Origin: JBPOJN01 sp052033505
GTDB lineage: Bacteria; UBA10199; JACPAL01; GCA-016699445
DNA: 64,000 nt
Direction of reading: 5' to 3'
Assembly: GCA_052033505.1 (NCBI GenBank)
Contig: JBPOJN010000022.1
Span: forward strand, 1-64,000
Both the position numbers and the translations under genes were made by a program. How positions within the stretch are numbered: the first letter of the stretch is position 1; each line of letters opens with the position of its first letter. The notes under the pieces are model-generated. The model saw nothing but the letters and a program-made list of their open reading frames with translations, was not told the DNA's origin and did not search any database. This document shows positions 1 through 8,510 of the stretch, in pieces.

Positions 1-1268
1 ACATCGCGTCGACGGGACGACCGGGACCCGTGCTGGTCGACATTCCTAAAGACGTGACTCTGGCCACCACGGAGTACCAAGGTCTTAAATCCGTCTCGAT
101 GCGCGGTTACCGGCCTCAAGTTGTGCCCGCGGCGGGACCGATGGAAGAAGCGATCGAATTGATTTTCCAGTCGAAGGCTCCCGTTCTCTATATGGGCGGC
201 GGTGTCGTGGCCTCTGGCGCGTCCGACTTGGTCCGGCGCTTTGCGGAGGCCTTGAATCTTCCCGTCGGTATTACGCTCATGGGCTTGGGCGGTTTCCCGG
301 GCGCGCACGAGCTTTCGATGGGCATGATCGGCATGCATGGCGGGTATTGGGCCAACATGGCGATGAACAACGCCGATCTTCTGATCGCGTTGGGCCCGCG
401 TTTCGACGACCGCGTGACGGGCGACTTGAAGAAATTCGCGGTGAATGCGAAAAAAATCCATTTAGACATCGACGCGAGCTCGATCGGCAAGAACGTCTCG
501 GTTGACGTGGGACTGATCGGTGACGCGAAACAGGTCTTGGAAAAACTCCTGACGATCGTCGAGCGCGATCCCGAGCGGGCGCGAAAGTACCGCGAGTCGT
601 TGAAGTCGTGGCACGACCGCATCCAGACGTGGCGCAAGGAACATCCGATCTATTATCCGCAGGACATGAAGGGTGTCTTAAGGCCCCAGTACGTCATCCA
701 GAAGATCTACGACGTGACCGACGGCGATTGTATCGTCACGACGGACGTTGGCCAGCATCAGATGTGGACGGCCCAGATTTTCCCGTTCAACAAGCCGCGC
801 CGTTGGTGCACCTCCGGTGGACTGGGCACGATGGGTTTCGGCTTGCCCGCGGCCTTGGGCGCGCAGATGGCGCATCCAAACGACACGGTCTTTTGCGTGT
901 CCGGCGACGGCAGCATCCAGATGAACATCCAGGAGCTCGCGACGGCGGTGCAGTACGGGCTTCCGGTCAAGACCGCGATCATCAATAATTTTTACTTGGG
1001 CATGGTTCGTCAGTGGCAGGAGTATTTCTACGGACGACGTTATTCGGAATCCGATCTCACGCCCGGCATGCCCGACTTCGTGAAGCTCGCGGAGGCGTAC
1101 GGAGCGGTTGGACTTCGCTGCGACAAGCCTCAAGACGTCGAAGGGGTCTTGCGCGAGGCCATGAAGGTCAAAAGGCCCGTTGTGATGGATTTCCAGGTGG
1201 CGAAGGAAGAAAACGTCCTTCCGATGGTACCGGCGGGTAAGGCATTGGACGACATGTTGTTGGCTTAA
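1..1268 (+). CDS. ilvB: Acetolactate synthase large subunit (5'-truncated by window edge)
   Basis: Catalytic subunit of acetohydroxyacid synthase, a ThDP/FAD enzyme that condenses pyruvate with pyruvate or 2-oxobutyrate in valine, leucine and isoleucine synthesis. The reading frame is open from base 3, where the conserved segment ASTGRPGPVLVDIPKD is already visible, so roughly the first 150 residues of a normal 560-590 lie outside the window. The GTG at 30 is an internal Val, not a start. The ThDP-binding signature GDGS...NN (spacing typical of the family) lies near 900-990. The C-terminus looks complete. ilvN starts 5 nt downstream, as is usual for the two subunits. The call is very secure. 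Confidence 0.97.
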   Translation, partial: IASTGRPGPVLVDIPKDVTLATTEYQGLKSVSMRGYRPQVVPAAGPMEEAIELIFQSKAPVLYMGGGVVASGASDLVRRFAEALNLPVGITLMGLGGFPGAHELSMGMIGMHGGYWANMAMNNADLLIALGPRFDDRVTGDLKKFAVNAKKIHLDIDASSIGKNVSVDVGLIGDAKQVLEKLLTIVERDPERARKYRESLKSWHDRIQTWRKEHPIYYPQDMKGVLRPQYVIQKIYDVTDGDCIVTTDVGQHQMWTAQIFPFNKPRRWCTSGGLGTMGFGLPAALGAQMAHPNDTVFCVSGDGSIQMNIQELATAVQYGLPVKTAIINNFYLGMVRQWQEYFYGRRYSESDLTPGMPDFVKLAEAYGAVGLRCDKPQDVEGVLREAMKVKRPVVMDFQVAKEENVLPMVPAGKALDDMLLA

Positions 1269-1273
1269 AGTTT

Positions 1274-1786
1274 ATGGAACGCACACACACAATTTCCGTC
1301 TTGGTCGAAAACGAATTCGGGGTCTTGGCGCGCATCGCGGGGCTGTTTTCGTCGAAGGGTTATAACATCGACTCCCTTGCAGTCTCCGAGACCATGGATC
1401 CGACGCTGTCGCGCATGACGATCGTGACCCACGGCAGCGACCACATCGTGATACAAATCTTGAAGCAATTGAACAAGCTCGTGAACGTCTTGAACGTCGA
1501 AGACTTGACCGAAGATGGAGCGGCCCAGAGGCATTGGGCGCGCGAGATGTGTTTGATCAAGCTGAAAGCCGCGCAGAAATCCGAAGTTTTGAAAAAAGCT
1601 TCCGCTTTGAACGCGCGTGTCCTCGAAGACACGGATCAGGCGATCGTGCTCGAAATCACGTCCGATCAAGAAGGTTTGAATCAAGCCATCGCCTCCCTCA
1701 CGCCCTTCGGCATCCTCGAAATGGTCCGGACGGGATTAATTGCCCTGGAAAAAGGGCAAAACATCCTGTTAAATCAAAAGTTATAA
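1274..1786 (+). CDS. ilvN: Acetolactate synthase small (regulatory) subunit
   Basis: Regulatory partner of IlvB that mediates valine feedback inhibition. The 170 residues fit the usual 160-175. Residues 3-75 form an ACT domain (ISVLVENEFGVLARIAGLF, then GYNIDSLAVSET), followed by the ALS small-subunit C-terminal domain (CLIKLKAA onward). It starts 5 nt after the ilvB stop, with only a weak AAAG upstream, so translation is probably coupled. Its TAA stop lies inside the left arm of a palindromic repeat. In related bacteria ilvC normally follows; here it does not. Confidence 0.96.
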   Translation: MERTHTISVLVENEFGVLARIAGLFSSKGYNIDSLAVSETMDPTLSRMTIVTHGSDHIVIQILKQLNKLVNVLNVEDLTEDGAAQRHWAREMCLIKLKAAQKSEVLKKASALNARVLEDTDQAIVLEITSDQEGLNQAIASLTPFGILEMVRTGLIALEKGQNILLNQKL

Positions 1787-1865
1787 CTCCCCCAACCCTC
1801 TCTTGCACCAAGAGGGGGAATCTGAGTTCCTCCCCTTAAGGTAAGGGGAGGTTAGGCGGGGTTAT
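1783..1865. repeat. Palindromic intergenic repeat element (MITE-like)
   Basis: Imperfect outer inverted repeats (1783-1800 and 1848-1865, 14 of 18 positions pairing, both ends ATAAC/GTTAT) enclose two inner hairpins. The first is around 1801 (CTCTTG cac CAAGAG). The second is a perfect 10-bp stem at 1829-1851 (CCTCCCCTTA, loop AGG, TAAGGGGAGG). The element fills nearly all of the ilvN-pssA gap and supplies the ilvN stop codon. C/G-rich intergenic palindromes of this look occur as dispersed repeats in many genomes. No second copy was noticed in the window. It may also act as an mRNA processing or termination signal inside the operon. Confidence 0.7.
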
Positions 1866-1877
1866 GACGAGGTTTTT

Positions 1878-2699
1878 ATGAAAAAAGTGAAGTTCTCCAA
1901 AAGCATCCATATCCTTCCCAGTCTTTTTACGACCGGCAGTCTGTTTCTGGCGTTTTTTTCCATCGTGCGTTCGATCAACGGGGATCATACGACCGCGGCG
2001 TGGTCGATCCTGTTCGCGAGCCTTTTCGACATGGTCGACGGTCGGCTCGCGCGCATGACTCAGACCCAGAGTGATTTCGGAAAAGAGTATGACTCGTTGG
2101 TAGATTTGTCGTCGTTCGGCATGGCACCCGCGATTTTGGCCTATACATGGTCGCTGTCGCAGTACCGGAATTTCGGCTGGTTTTTGTCGTTTCTTTTCTT
2201 CGCCTGCGCGGCGCTCCGCCTGGCGCGGTTCAACGTCCAATCGCCGGCCTCCGATAAGGCCGACAAGAAGCGATTTCAAGGTTTCCCGACGCCTGGCGCC
2301 GCCTGCGTGGTGGCGAGCTTCGTGCTTTTTTACCAGGAGGTCATGGGGTTGCAGTCGCCCGCGCGCACTTGGATCGTGCCCGTGCTCGTGCCGCTCTTGG
2401 CCGTACTCATGGTCAGTAACGTGCGTTACCGCAGCTTCAAGGAGTTTAACGTCCAGAAGGGCAATTACTTCTACGTGCTGATCGGCGTGGCGGTTTTCTT
2501 GGGTACCATTGCGATCAATCCGAACATCGTCCTTTTTGCAGGTTTCTTCACCTACGCCCTATCGGGGCCCGTCGGGGAGATTGTGCTGCTGCGAAAGCAG
2601 CAAAAAACAACCCCCAAACAAAAGACGCGCCCCAAAAAATTCTCCGTCGTTCCGATCAGGAGCGACGACAACGAAAAGGTGAGGAACCAAAATGAATAA
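1878..2699 (+). CDS. pssA: CDP-diacylglycerol--serine O-phosphatidyltransferase
   Basis: Membrane enzyme making phosphatidylserine, the precursor of phosphatidylethanolamine. The CDP-alcohol phosphatidyltransferase signature DG-x2-AR-x8-G-x3-D-x3-D is complete (DGRLAR...G...D...D, residues about 54-76). Several hydrophobic segments follow, ending in a basic tail (KKQ..PKQKTRPKK). The 273 residues are within the bacterial type II PssA range. The decarboxylase gene psd, its common neighbour in ilv-pssA-leuA clusters, is absent. The 3' end overlaps leuA by 8 nt. A purine-rich GACGAGG precedes the ATG. Confidence 0.93.
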   Translation: MKKVKFSKSIHILPSLFTTGSLFLAFFSIVRSINGDHTTAAWSILFASLFDMVDGRLARMTQTQSDFGKEYDSLVDLSSFGMAPAILAYTWSLSQYRNFGWFLSFLFFACAALRLARFNVQSPASDKADKKRFQGFPTPGAACVVASFVLFYQEVMGLQSPARTWIVPVLVPLLAVLMVSNVRYRSFKEFNVQKGNYFYVLIGVAVFLGTIAINPNIVLFAGFFTYALSGPVGEIVLLRKQQKTTPKQKTRPKKFSVVPIRSDDNEKVRNQNE

Positions 2700-4239
2700 C
2701 GAACAGAAAAATTCAAATACGGTAAAGATCTTCGATACGACCCTCCGCGACGGCGAGCAATCGCCCGGTTACAGCATGGATACGGGGGAGAAGATCCGCA
2801 TGGCGCAGCAGTTGGCGCGCTTGGGCGTCGACGTGATCGAGGCCGGTTTTCCCGTGGCTTCGCGCGGTGACTTCGAGGCGGTGCAGAGGATCGCCCGCGA
2901 GATCGAAGGTCCCAGCATCGCGGGACTCGCGCGCGCGAACTTGGCCGACATAGACGCTTGTTGGGAGGCGATCCGGGACGCGCGGAGACCGCGCATCCAT
3001 ACGTTTCTCGCGACCTCCGACATCCACTTACAGTACAAGCTTCGTAAGACGCGTTCCGAGGTCTTGGAGATCGCCGTTGCCTCGGTGAAGCATGCTAAAG
3101 GTTACACGGCCGACGTGGAGTTTTCTGCCGAGGATGCGACGCGCAGCGTCCGGGAGTATTTGGCGGAAGTTGTCGAGGCCGTCATCGACGCGGGCGCCAC
3201 GACGATCAACGTGCCGGACACCGTCGGTTACACGATTCCTTCCGAGTATGCGTCTTTGATCGCTTTCTTAAAACAGAAGGTACGGAATATCGACAAGGCG
3301 GTCATCAGCGTGCATTGCCACAATGATTTGGGCCTCGCGGTCGCGAACTCCTTGGCCGCCGCCGAAAACGGAGCCCGCCAGGTCGAATGCACGATCAACG
3401 GCATCGGGGAACGCGCCGGCAACGCCTCGATGGAAGAAATCGTCATGGCTCTCAAAGTTCGTCAGAACCGCTTAGGCCTCACGACGAATATCCAGACGGA
3501 ACAAATCTATCCGTCGAGTAAGCTCTTGACCCACATCACCGGCATCGCCGTGCAACCGAACAAGGCCATCGTCGGGGCGAACGCGTTCGCGCACGAGTCC
3601 GGCATCCATCAGGACGGACTCCTCAAGAACGAGCAGACGTATTCGATCATGACGCCGGCCCAGATCGGATTGACCGAGCACAAATACATCTTGGGCAAGC
3701 ACTCCGGTCGTCACGCGTTCCGCGCACGATTGAAAGGCATGGGGCATGAATTGTCGGAAGCCGACCTCGATCAGGCGTTTAAAAAGTTCAAGGAGTTGGC
3801 CGACCGCAAGAAAGCGATCTTCGAAGAAGACCTCGAAGCGATCGTGACCGGCGTTGTCCGCACAGTGCCCGAGACCTACGTCTTGAAATCCGTCGAGGTT
3901 TCGGGTGGTACGAAGAAAAAGCCAAAGGCTGCGCTCGAGATCACGAAGAAGGGCAAGAAGCTTAAAGCCGTCGAATTCGGCGCGGGCCCGGTGGACGCGG
4001 TGTTCAAGGCTTTGAAGAAGCTTTCGAAGTTCAAAGGTAACTTGGAGAAATTCATCGTGACCGCGGTGACCGGCGGTACGGATGCCCAAGGAGAAGTCAT
4101 GGTCGAACTTCAAGACAAGGGGCATACGGTCCGGGGCGTCGGTGCGCATACGGATATCTTGGTCGCGTCGGCGAAAGCCTATGTCGCGGCCTTGAACCGA
4201 CTTGAACACATAGAAAAAAAGATTTCCGCGCAATTGTAG
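2692..4239 (+). CDS. leuA: 2-isopropylmalate synthase
   Basis: First committed step of leucine synthesis: 2-oxoisovalerate plus acetyl-CoA gives 2-isopropylmalate. The 515 residues match the usual length. Visible are the HMGL-like TIM-barrel start (TTLRDGEQSPGYSM, with the metal-binding Asp), the metal-ligand HxH in SVHCHNDLGLA, the GERAGNAS loop, and a C-terminal allosteric LeuA domain (about 375-510) for leucine feedback. The start has a good ribosome site (AAAGGTGAGG) and overlaps pssA by 8 nt. It ends in TAG, which shows that UAG serves as a stop in this genome. Confidence 0.97.
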   Translation: MNNEQKNSNTVKIFDTTLRDGEQSPGYSMDTGEKIRMAQQLARLGVDVIEAGFPVASRGDFEAVQRIAREIEGPSIAGLARANLADIDACWEAIRDARRPRIHTFLATSDIHLQYKLRKTRSEVLEIAVASVKHAKGYTADVEFSAEDATRSVREYLAEVVEAVIDAGATTINVPDTVGYTIPSEYASLIAFLKQKVRNIDKAVISVHCHNDLGLAVANSLAAAENGARQVECTINGIGERAGNASMEEIVMALKVRQNRLGLTTNIQTEQIYPSSKLLTHITGIAVQPNKAIVGANAFAHESGIHQDGLLKNEQTYSIMTPAQIGLTEHKYILGKHSGRHAFRARLKGMGHELSEADLDQAFKKFKELADRKKAIFEEDLEAIVTGVVRTVPETYVLKSVEVSGGTKKKPKAALEITKKGKKLKAVEFGAGPVDAVFKALKKLSKFKGNLEKFIVTAVTGGTDAQGEVMVELQDKGHTVRGVGAHTDILVASAKAYVAALNRLEHIEKKISAQL

Positions 4240-4249
4240 AAAGTATCGT

Positions 4250-4549
4250 ATGTCTTCTTGCCATGCCTGCGGTGAAATTCTAAAGGTCGCTGAAAGTTCA
4301 GGGGCCGCCATCGGTCGTGGAGACGAGTGCCCGAAGTGCCGCGGCGATTTAAGGTGCTGCAAGAATTGCGAATACTACGATCCCAACGCCTATAACGAAT
4401 GCCGTGAGACGGTGGCCGAGCGAGTGGTCGAAAAGGACCGCTCGAATTTCTGTTCGTTTTTCCGCATCGCCGAAGAGAGGCTGAAGGAAAAAGATCGTAC
4501 CTCGGACGCGAAGAAAAAATTGGAACAATTGTTCCGTAAAAAAGGCTGA
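4250..4549 (+). CDS. Small cysteine-rich putative zinc-ribbon protein
   Basis: A 99-residue soluble protein with cysteine pairs CHAC (4-7), CPKC, CCKNC and later single cysteines (NECRE, NFCSFF), followed by a charged helical tail (EERLKEKDRTSDAKKK). The core YYDPNAYNECRE resembles a widespread but uncharacterised zinc-ribbon family in deltaproteobacteria and relatives; this is from memory. It sits between leuA and leuB, where leuC and leuD are often found, 10 nt after leuA and 2 nt before leuB, so it is co-transcribed. The function is unknown; metal binding is inferred from the cysteines. Confidence 0.85.
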   Translation: MSSCHACGEILKVAESSGAAIGRGDECPKCRGDLRCCKNCEYYDPNAYNECRETVAERVVEKDRSNFCSFFRIAEERLKEKDRTSDAKKKLEQLFRKKG

Positions 4550-4551
4550 CT

Positions 4552-5679
4552 ATGACCAACGGAAATCCCTTTGGGATGAAAAAAGCGAAAATACTCGTCC
4601 TGCCGGGAGACGGCATCGGACCCGAAGTCATGACGGCGGCCCTGTCCGTCTTGGAAAAAGCATTGGATAGAACGGGCGTGCGTTTGGATACGGAGACGGA
4701 GTTGGCCGGCGGTTGTTCGATCGACCGTCACGGCATCCCGCTCACGCCGGACGTGCTGAAAAAAGCGAAGAAGGCAGACGCGGTGCTCTTAGGCGCGGTC
4801 GGCGGCGTCCAGTGGGACATATTACCACATGAGAAACGCCCCGAGCAGGCGTTGTTGGGACTGCGTTCGGGACTGAAGCTCTATGCGAACCTGCGTCCCG
4901 CCAAAATTTTTGAGGCTTTGTTGAAAGCCTCCAGCCTCAAACAAGACATCGTCAAAGGCATCGATCTCTTGGTCGTGCGCGAGCTGACCGGCGGCATTTA
5001 TTTCGGCAAACCCCGCGGCATCCGCGCGCGGGGCGAAGAGAAAAAAGGCTTCAATACCGAAGTGTATTCCACTTCCGAGATCGAACGCATCGTGCGCTCG
5101 GCCTTTGAAGCGGCTCGCGGGCGCAGGAAAAAAGTTACGTCGGTGGACAAGGCCAACATCCTTGAAAGTTCAATCCTGTGGCGCGAGGTCGCGACCGGCG
5201 TGGCTGCAAGCTACCCGGACGTCGCTCTCGAACACATGTACGTGGACAATTGCGCGATGCAGCTCGTGCGCAACCCTCGGCAATTCGACGTCATCGTCAC
5301 GACGAATCTTTTCGGCGACATCTTGTCCGACGAGGCCGCCATGCTGACGGGTTCGATCGGCATGCTGCCTTCGGCCTCGATCGGAGTTAAGAAAAACCGC
5401 TTGGGATTCCCCCAAGGCATGTACGAACCGGTTCACGGCAGCGCTCCGGACATCGCGGGCAAGGGTATCGCGAATCCCTTGGCGACGATCCTCTCGCTCG
5501 CCATGATGGTAAGGCATTCGTTAGGCCGCGACGACATCGCCACGCGCGTCGAAAAAGCCGTCGAAAAGACGCTTGCGGACGGGCTACGCTGCGGCGACAT
5601 TTATAACGGCGCGGAAGAAGGCACGCGCAAGGTTGGCACCGCGGAAATGAGCGCGGCCGTCAAAGAAAGACTGAATTGA
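4552..5679 (+). CDS. leuB: 3-isopropylmalate dehydrogenase
   Basis: NAD-dependent oxidative decarboxylation of 3-isopropylmalate in leucine synthesis. The 375 residues are slightly longer than the usual 355-365, because of an eight-residue lead (MTNGNPFG) before a second possible start, MKKAKILVLPGDG at 4576. Family landmarks are GDGIGPEV, ELTGGIYFGKPRG, VTTNLFGDILSDEAAML and YEPVHGSAPDIAGKG. AAGG upstream favours the first ATG. leuC and leuD (isomerase) are not in the window, so the pathway needs genes elsewhere. Confidence 0.96.
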   Translation: MTNGNPFGMKKAKILVLPGDGIGPEVMTAALSVLEKALDRTGVRLDTETELAGGCSIDRHGIPLTPDVLKKAKKADAVLLGAVGGVQWDILPHEKRPEQALLGLRSGLKLYANLRPAKIFEALLKASSLKQDIVKGIDLLVVRELTGGIYFGKPRGIRARGEEKKGFNTEVYSTSEIERIVRSAFEAARGRRKKVTSVDKANILESSILWREVATGVAASYPDVALEHMYVDNCAMQLVRNPRQFDVIVTTNLFGDILSDEAAMLTGSIGMLPSASIGVKKNRLGFPQGMYEPVHGSAPDIAGKGIANPLATILSLAMMVRHSLGRDDIATRVEKAVEKTLADGLRCGDIYNGAEEGTRKVGTAEMSAAVKERLN

Positions 5680-5686
5680 AGGGATT

Positions 5687-6703
5687 ATGAAAAAAGAAAA
5701 ATACACAGTGGCGATCTTGGGCGCGACCGGCGTGGTCGGACGCGAAATGATTTCGATTCTGGAAGAACGTAAATTCCCGGTGGGTGAACTGCGTCTCTTC
5801 GCGACCGAAAAGTCGGCGGGCGACGTGATCGAGTTCAACAACCATTCGCTCAAAGTCCAGGTCGTGGATGAACATTCTTTCGACGGCGTCGACCTCGTCA
5901 TGGGAGACACGCCGACCGCGGTCTCGAAAGAATTAATCCCCAAGGCCGTGGCGAAAGGCGCCATCGCTGTGGATTGTTCGAGCGCGTTCCGCATGGATCC
6001 GGACGTTCCTCTGGTGGTCCCCGAAGTGAACGCGCATGCGATCGCGCGTCATAAAGGCATCATCGCCGGCGCGAATTGCTCCGCGATCCCGGTCGCAGTC
6101 GCGATCAAACCCTTGCATGAAAAATTCGTCGTGAAGCGTCTCGTGCTTTCTACGTATCAGTCGGCTTCCGGAGCGGGGAAGGGCGGCACGGACGAGCTCG
6201 TCGATCAGACCACGGCTCTGTTCAACCACAAAGACCCCGTCATGAAGGTGTTCCCGTATCAATTGGCCTTCAACGTCATCCCTCACATTGATGGTTTCTT
6301 GCCGTCCGGCGATACCAAAGAAGAGGCGAAGATCATCGAGGAGTTGAAGAAAATGGTCGAAGCCCCGAACATGGGCGTCTCGGTCACGGCCGTCCGCGTG
6401 CCGGTTTTGGTCGGGCATTCGGCGTCTTTGAACATTGAAACCGAGAAGAAGGTGACCCCGGAAGAAGCGCGCGCGATTTTCCGGAAAATCCCCAACGTCA
6501 TCGTTAAAGACGACATCGAGAAAAAAGAGTATCCTCTGCCCATCGACGTGGCGGGCCGCGACGAAGTGTCGATCGGCCGCATCCGCGAAGACAAATCCAT
6601 CGCGAACGGACTGAACCTCTGGGTCGCGGCGGATAACTTAAGAAAAGGGGCGGCTCTCAATGCCATCCAGATCGCCGAAATCTTGGTTCAAAAGTACATC
6701 TAG
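5687..6703 (+). CDS. asd: Aspartate-semialdehyde dehydrogenase
   Basis: Reduces aspartyl phosphate to aspartate semialdehyde, the branch point to lysine/diaminopimelate, threonine and methionine. The 338 residues have the N-terminal Rossmann GATGVVGREM, the catalytic Cys in AGANCSAIP, and STYQSASGAGKGG of the dimerisation domain. It starts after a clear GAAGGG ribosome site 7 nt beyond leuB and ends in TAG. The next gene begins inside its last 44 nt, in another frame. leuB-asd adjacency is common in this type of cluster. Confidence 0.97.
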   Translation: MKKEKYTVAILGATGVVGREMISILEERKFPVGELRLFATEKSAGDVIEFNNHSLKVQVVDEHSFDGVDLVMGDTPTAVSKELIPKAVAKGAIAVDCSSAFRMDPDVPLVVPEVNAHAIARHKGIIAGANCSAIPVAVAIKPLHEKFVVKRLVLSTYQSASGAGKGGTDELVDQTTALFNHKDPVMKVFPYQLAFNVIPHIDGFLPSGDTKEEAKIIEELKKMVEAPNMGVSVTAVRVPVLVGHSASLNIETEKKVTPEEARAIFRKIPNVIVKDDIEKKEYPLPIDVAGRDEVSIGRIREDKSIANGLNLWVAADNLRKGAALNAIQIAEILVQKYI

Positions 6704-8510
6704 CCTTTCCGCTCTCCCAAGACTCGGAATCGCCGCGGCTTTGGTGGCCGCTTCGATCACCCCGTCGCCGCGTGCTTTCGCCTTTCCGGACCAAGAAAAA
6801 GCCGTACTGACCGGAGTCACAGCGCAAGCGTCTTTCCTGGCGATGCAGGGCGACCGCTATCTCTTCGCAGCCTCCGGAAATAAGATTCTGCGTTTCGATA
6901 CCCAGACCTTCGTCCTGACCGACGATCAGATTCCGACGCTCAGCGATTATTCCGACGAAACGGGTCGGGACGATTTAAGCGGGGACGTGGCGGGTCTGAT
7001 GATCCGTGGTTCTCATCTCTATGCCGTGCAGACCGACGGCGATTTGGTCACGGTGGATTTGGACGACGTCGCCGCCGATCCGTCTACCACGACGATTTTT
7101 GAGGGAGCTTTGGGGGATTTTTCATTCGACAGTGATACGGCGGATAATTCTTTTTACATCTTGAACGAAGCGCAGAACTCGCTGTTCGTCTGGGATTTGG
7201 GCGATGAGACTTCCACGTCGATCCCGCTTCTGGACGGCTTCGACTCTCCCGTGTCTCCCACCGCGCTCGCGTTCGTGTCTCCGCCGTCGGGCACCGACAA
7301 AATCTACGTCGCGAGCGGCCGCAGCCTCGTTTACGTACTCCCCGAAGGCCAGGCGGGGTTCACCAATACGATCACCTTGGCCGGCACCAATAAAAATTTA
7401 AGCGCCCTGGCGGCTTCGCCCGACGGGGACTTTCTCTTCGTCTTGGATACGACGGACGATACGGTGCACGTCATCGATACCGCGACCGACGCGGAAATCG
7501 ACGGTGATCCCGTCACGGTCGGGGTCAATCCCATTTCTTTTCCTCAAAACTCCGGCTTAAACGCGATCACCGTAACCGACGTCTCGGATCCGAACGACGT
7601 CTATGTCTACGTGTCGGGATCCGCAGGGCTTTCGGTGGTGGATTTGAACTTAGGCGCCGGATTCACGGCGCCTTCGATCTTGGACTTCGATGACCAAGGC
7701 TCCGGTGATAATGACGACGACCCGCTGGTCTTGTCATCCACGCCGGGAAAAACCGTCGCCTCCAGCGCTGCGGACGGTTACGTCTACTCTTCGAACGGCA
7801 ACGCCGGCATCTCCGTGATCACTGCGAATCCTTTCATCGACATCGAAGCCACGTCTTTGACCGGCGACACGCTTGCGGTGGGAGGCTCGTTTACGATCCA
7901 ATTTTCCTCGGATGAGACCGGTACTTACCGCGTGCGGGTGGGAGGCGATCAGACGGAGACGGGATCTCTTGCGGATTCGGGGACCGTAGCGACCGCCGAT
8001 GCGTCTCAAACGACCGCTGAGATCACTTACGATTCTTCGTTATTTTCGGAAGGCGCCAATCGTGTCTTCGTTTTCGTGGAAGACGCGGATGGTAACGTCG
8101 GACGCGACGCAGTCGACATCACGGTCGATACGCCGCCTCCGGCGGTCACCATCACCGGCGTCGGTTTCGGAAACGAGAAAATCGTCGTTTCTTTCGAGCG
8201 TTTGACCACGAGCGACTTGGCGAGCTATCGCGTGTACGTCGACAGTAATTCCGCCGCGATCGCGACGGCAACCGATCCCATTGCGACGATCGTCCAACCT
8301 TCGAGCGGCGGCAGCGTAGAGGCGAGAATTGCCGGATTGACGAACGGCACGACGTACTACGTGGGCGTGGAGGCCGTCGATCAGACTGGAAACGTCGGCC
8401 CTCGCACGACGACGCTCGCCAGCGGGGCCGCGGCCTCCGCGACTCCCGAAGAAACGGTAGGGCTGGCCGGGCGTGCTGGAGAGACCGGCGGATGCGGGTT
8501 GATGCCATGA
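6660..8510 (+). CDS. Secreted beta-propeller / fibronectin-type protein with GGCG tail
   Basis: A 616-residue protein of unknown function. Residues 15-42 look like a signal peptide (basic lead, then LGIAAALVAAS, cleavage near AFA). Residues about 45-390 contain YVTN/WD-like repeats (YVASGRSLVYV, FVLDTTDDTVHVIDT) suggesting a beta-propeller. Residues about 390-590 hold Ig-like and fibronectin type III modules (SYRVYVDSN, GLTNGTTYYVGVEA, DQTGNVGPRT). It ends abruptly in GETGGCGLMP, a Cys-containing tail that may be an anchoring or processing signal. The start overlaps asd by 44 nt; later in-frame starts would destroy the signal peptide. The stop overlaps the next ATG (ATGA). Confidence 0.82.
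   Translation: MPSRSPKSWFKSTSSLSALPRLGIAAALVAASITPSPRAFAFPDQEKAVLTGVTAQASFLAMQGDRYLFAASGNKILRFDTQTFVLTDDQIPTLSDYSDETGRDDLSGDVAGLMIRGSHLYAVQTDGDLVTVDLDDVAADPSTTTIFEGALGDFSFDSDTADNSFYILNEAQNSLFVWDLGDETSTSIPLLDGFDSPVSPTALAFVSPPSGTDKIYVASGRSLVYVLPEGQAGFTNTITLAGTNKNLSALAASPDGDFLFVLDTTDDTVHVIDTATDAEIDGDPVTVGVNPISFPQNSGLNAITVTDVSDPNDVYVYVSGSAGLSVVDLNLGAGFTAPSILDFDDQGSGDNDDDPLVLSSTPGKTVASSAADGYVYSSNGNAGISVITANPFIDIEATSLTGDTLAVGGSFTIQFSSDETGTYRVRVGGDQTETGSLADSGTVATADASQTTAEITYDSSLFSEGANRVFVFVEDADGNVGRDAVDITVDTPPPAVTITGVGFGNEKIVVSFERLTTSDLASYRVYVDSNSAAIATATDPIATIVQPSSGGSVEARIAGLTNGTTYYVGVEAVDQTGNVGPRTTTLASGAAASATPEETVGLAGRAGETGGCGLMP

Noticed and set aside
188..1133. Long minus-strand open frames over ilvB
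   Set aside because: They are mirror frames of a highly GC-biased gene; ilvB is plainly on the plus strand. The same applies to many long antisense frames over leuA, the T2SS genes and purM.
1268..1274. Leucine or valine attenuator leader within the ilv-leu cluster
   Set aside because: There is no space between the genes, and the promoter region of the operon lies outside the window.
3472..4362. 296-residue antisense frame opposite leuA
   Set aside because: It has Arg/Asp-rich shadow composition and no recognisable domain, and leuA covers the region fully.
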